Shown here in pieces: positions 63,525-64,000 of a stretch of DNA of 64,000 nucleotides. A model generated the notes under the pieces. It was not told where the DNA came from, ran no database searches, and worked only from the letters and a program-made list of their open reading frames with translations. Position numbers and translations under genes: made by a program. Source of the stretch: Begonia masoniana (taxonomy: Eukaryota; Streptophyta; Magnoliopsida; Cucurbitales; Begoniaceae); assembly GCA_022432975.1 (NCBI GenBank), contig CM039503.1, positions 44,940,968 through 45,004,967 of the forward strand, written 5' to 3'. The stretch's first letter is position 1; each line of letters starts with the position of its first letter.

Positions 63525-64000
63525 ATGTCTAGACGACCAGGTAGACCGAGAGTACAGAGGGGGACACCAAACCCGGAGAGTACTGAGAATTCTGGTGTGA
63601 TCAGGCAGCTGACAGACTTGGTACGCCAGCAATCTGATATGATGCGCCAGCAGTCCGATCAGTTGGGACTGCTACTGAACCGAGAGGTACAAGGGAGTGC
63701 CAACTCGGGTTCCAGCAATGAACAGGCAGGAGAGAGGTTTAGGAGGTTGCGACCACCCACTTTTGATGGAAAGTCAGCTAATCCAATTGTGGCCGAGGAA
63801 TGGTTGAAAAAGATAGAAAGCATGTTTAGGTGTGCAAATGTGGGAGATGGAGAAAAGGTCATTTTGGCAACCTTCCACTTTGCCGGTGATGCTCAACTCT
63901 GGTGGGAGACGATGGAGACCACCCATGATGTTCTTGCAATGACTTGGACGCAATTTAAGGAAATTTTCTATGAGAAGTATTTTAACAGTACTGTACAGAC
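63525..64000 (+). CDS. Element E Gag polyprotein, partial (runs off the window)
   Basis: ATG 63525 (MSRRPGRPR) opens a frame with no stop up to the window end, 158 codons. It matches C's Gag: Arg/Pro-rich start, [21 protein letters not shown] coiled stretch, [39 protein letters not shown] and a [11 protein letters not shown] segment. The zinc knuckles would lie beyond the end. No damage is seen, so E may be young; its LTR is interrupted by F, which should still allow E's LTR ends to be recognised but would disrupt its promoter/leader. Confidence 0.9.
   Translation, partial: MSRRPGRPRVQRGTPNPESTENSGVIRQLTDLVRQQSDMMRQQSDQLGLLLNREVQGSANSGSSNEQAGERFRRLRPPTFDGKSANPIVAEEWLKKIESMFRCANVGDGEKVILATFHFAGDAQLWWETMETTHDVLAMTWTQFKEIFYEKYFNSTVQ

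Larger units (their letters stand above)
43603..64000 (+). mobile_element. Element E: Tekay/Del-like retrotransposon inserted in the pararetrovirus, runs off the window
   Basis: The 5' LTR starts at 43603, is interrupted at 45263 by element F, resumes at 63020 and ends at 63369 (GGGGCGTTACA). PBS and gag follow. Without F the LTR would be about 2.01 kb, close to C's 1.95 kb. Gag is closely similar to C's. Its 3' part, and the rest of the pararetrovirus expected beyond it, lie outside the window. Confidence 0.88.

Overview
This window is repeat-dense plant nuclear DNA with no host gene that I can recognise. The evidence for a plant is: several long-LTR Ty3/gypsy chromoviruses with initiator-tRNA-Met primer binding sites (TGGTATCAGAGC) and plant-type Gag-PR-RT-RH-INT-chromodomain polyproteins; a Ty1/copia gag scrap; and an AT-rich relic of a caulimovirid (plant pararetrovirus). 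An angiosperm, probably a eudicot, is the best guess; the species cannot be read from this. Two 100-N scaffold gaps and three giant T homopolymers show that this is a hard-to-assemble region.

Layout. (1) 1-16785: element B (Tekay/Del-like, +) is interrupted in gag by element A (2111-12727, target-site duplication GAAGA). T runs of 2051, 670 and 996 bases occupy places where paralogous copies carry real sequence. (2) 16786-19200: a junk zone with an antisense copia gag scrap, a gap, and antisense LTR pieces of a C-like and a B-like family. (3) 19205-30574: a decayed second chromovirus D (+), with a short 336-bp LTR, split in its integrase by a young complete element C (20622-29196, minus strand, TSD TTATC). 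(4) 30575-31700: an LTR-like fragment (G). (5) 31700-35045: endogenous pararetrovirus (movement protein, then capsid region), cut by the 5' LTR of element E. (6) E's LTR is itself cut by element F (TSD CACGT). (7) After a chimeric contig end and a gap (39505-39604), the block G-pararetrovirus-E LTR-F LTR appears again (39605 onward), probably the same locus assembled twice. (8) 45264-63014: F as a tandem LTR-internal-LTR-internal-LTR array. (9) 63015-64000: the remainder of E's 5' LTR, its PBS and the start of an open E gag, which runs off the window.

The most unusual signal lies inside the LTRs. Families A, B, C, E and F, whose LTRs otherwise align poorly, share one gene-like layout: exon, GT-AG intron, micro-exon of 45-51 nt ending AG|GTAAG, a second intron ending TGTAG|G, then an exon that in A, C, E and F reads exactly 14 codons to a stop and encodes an acidic tail. 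One C-like LTR retains a 222-bp GT-AG intron that is exactly absent from both LTRs of C. Another short conserved intron sits between PBS and gag. F LTRs also carry eight TGACGTCA palindromes within about 313 bp. Together these suggest that the LTRs are spliced leaders, perhaps encoding a small protein; I know of no description of this, and it needs transcript evidence.
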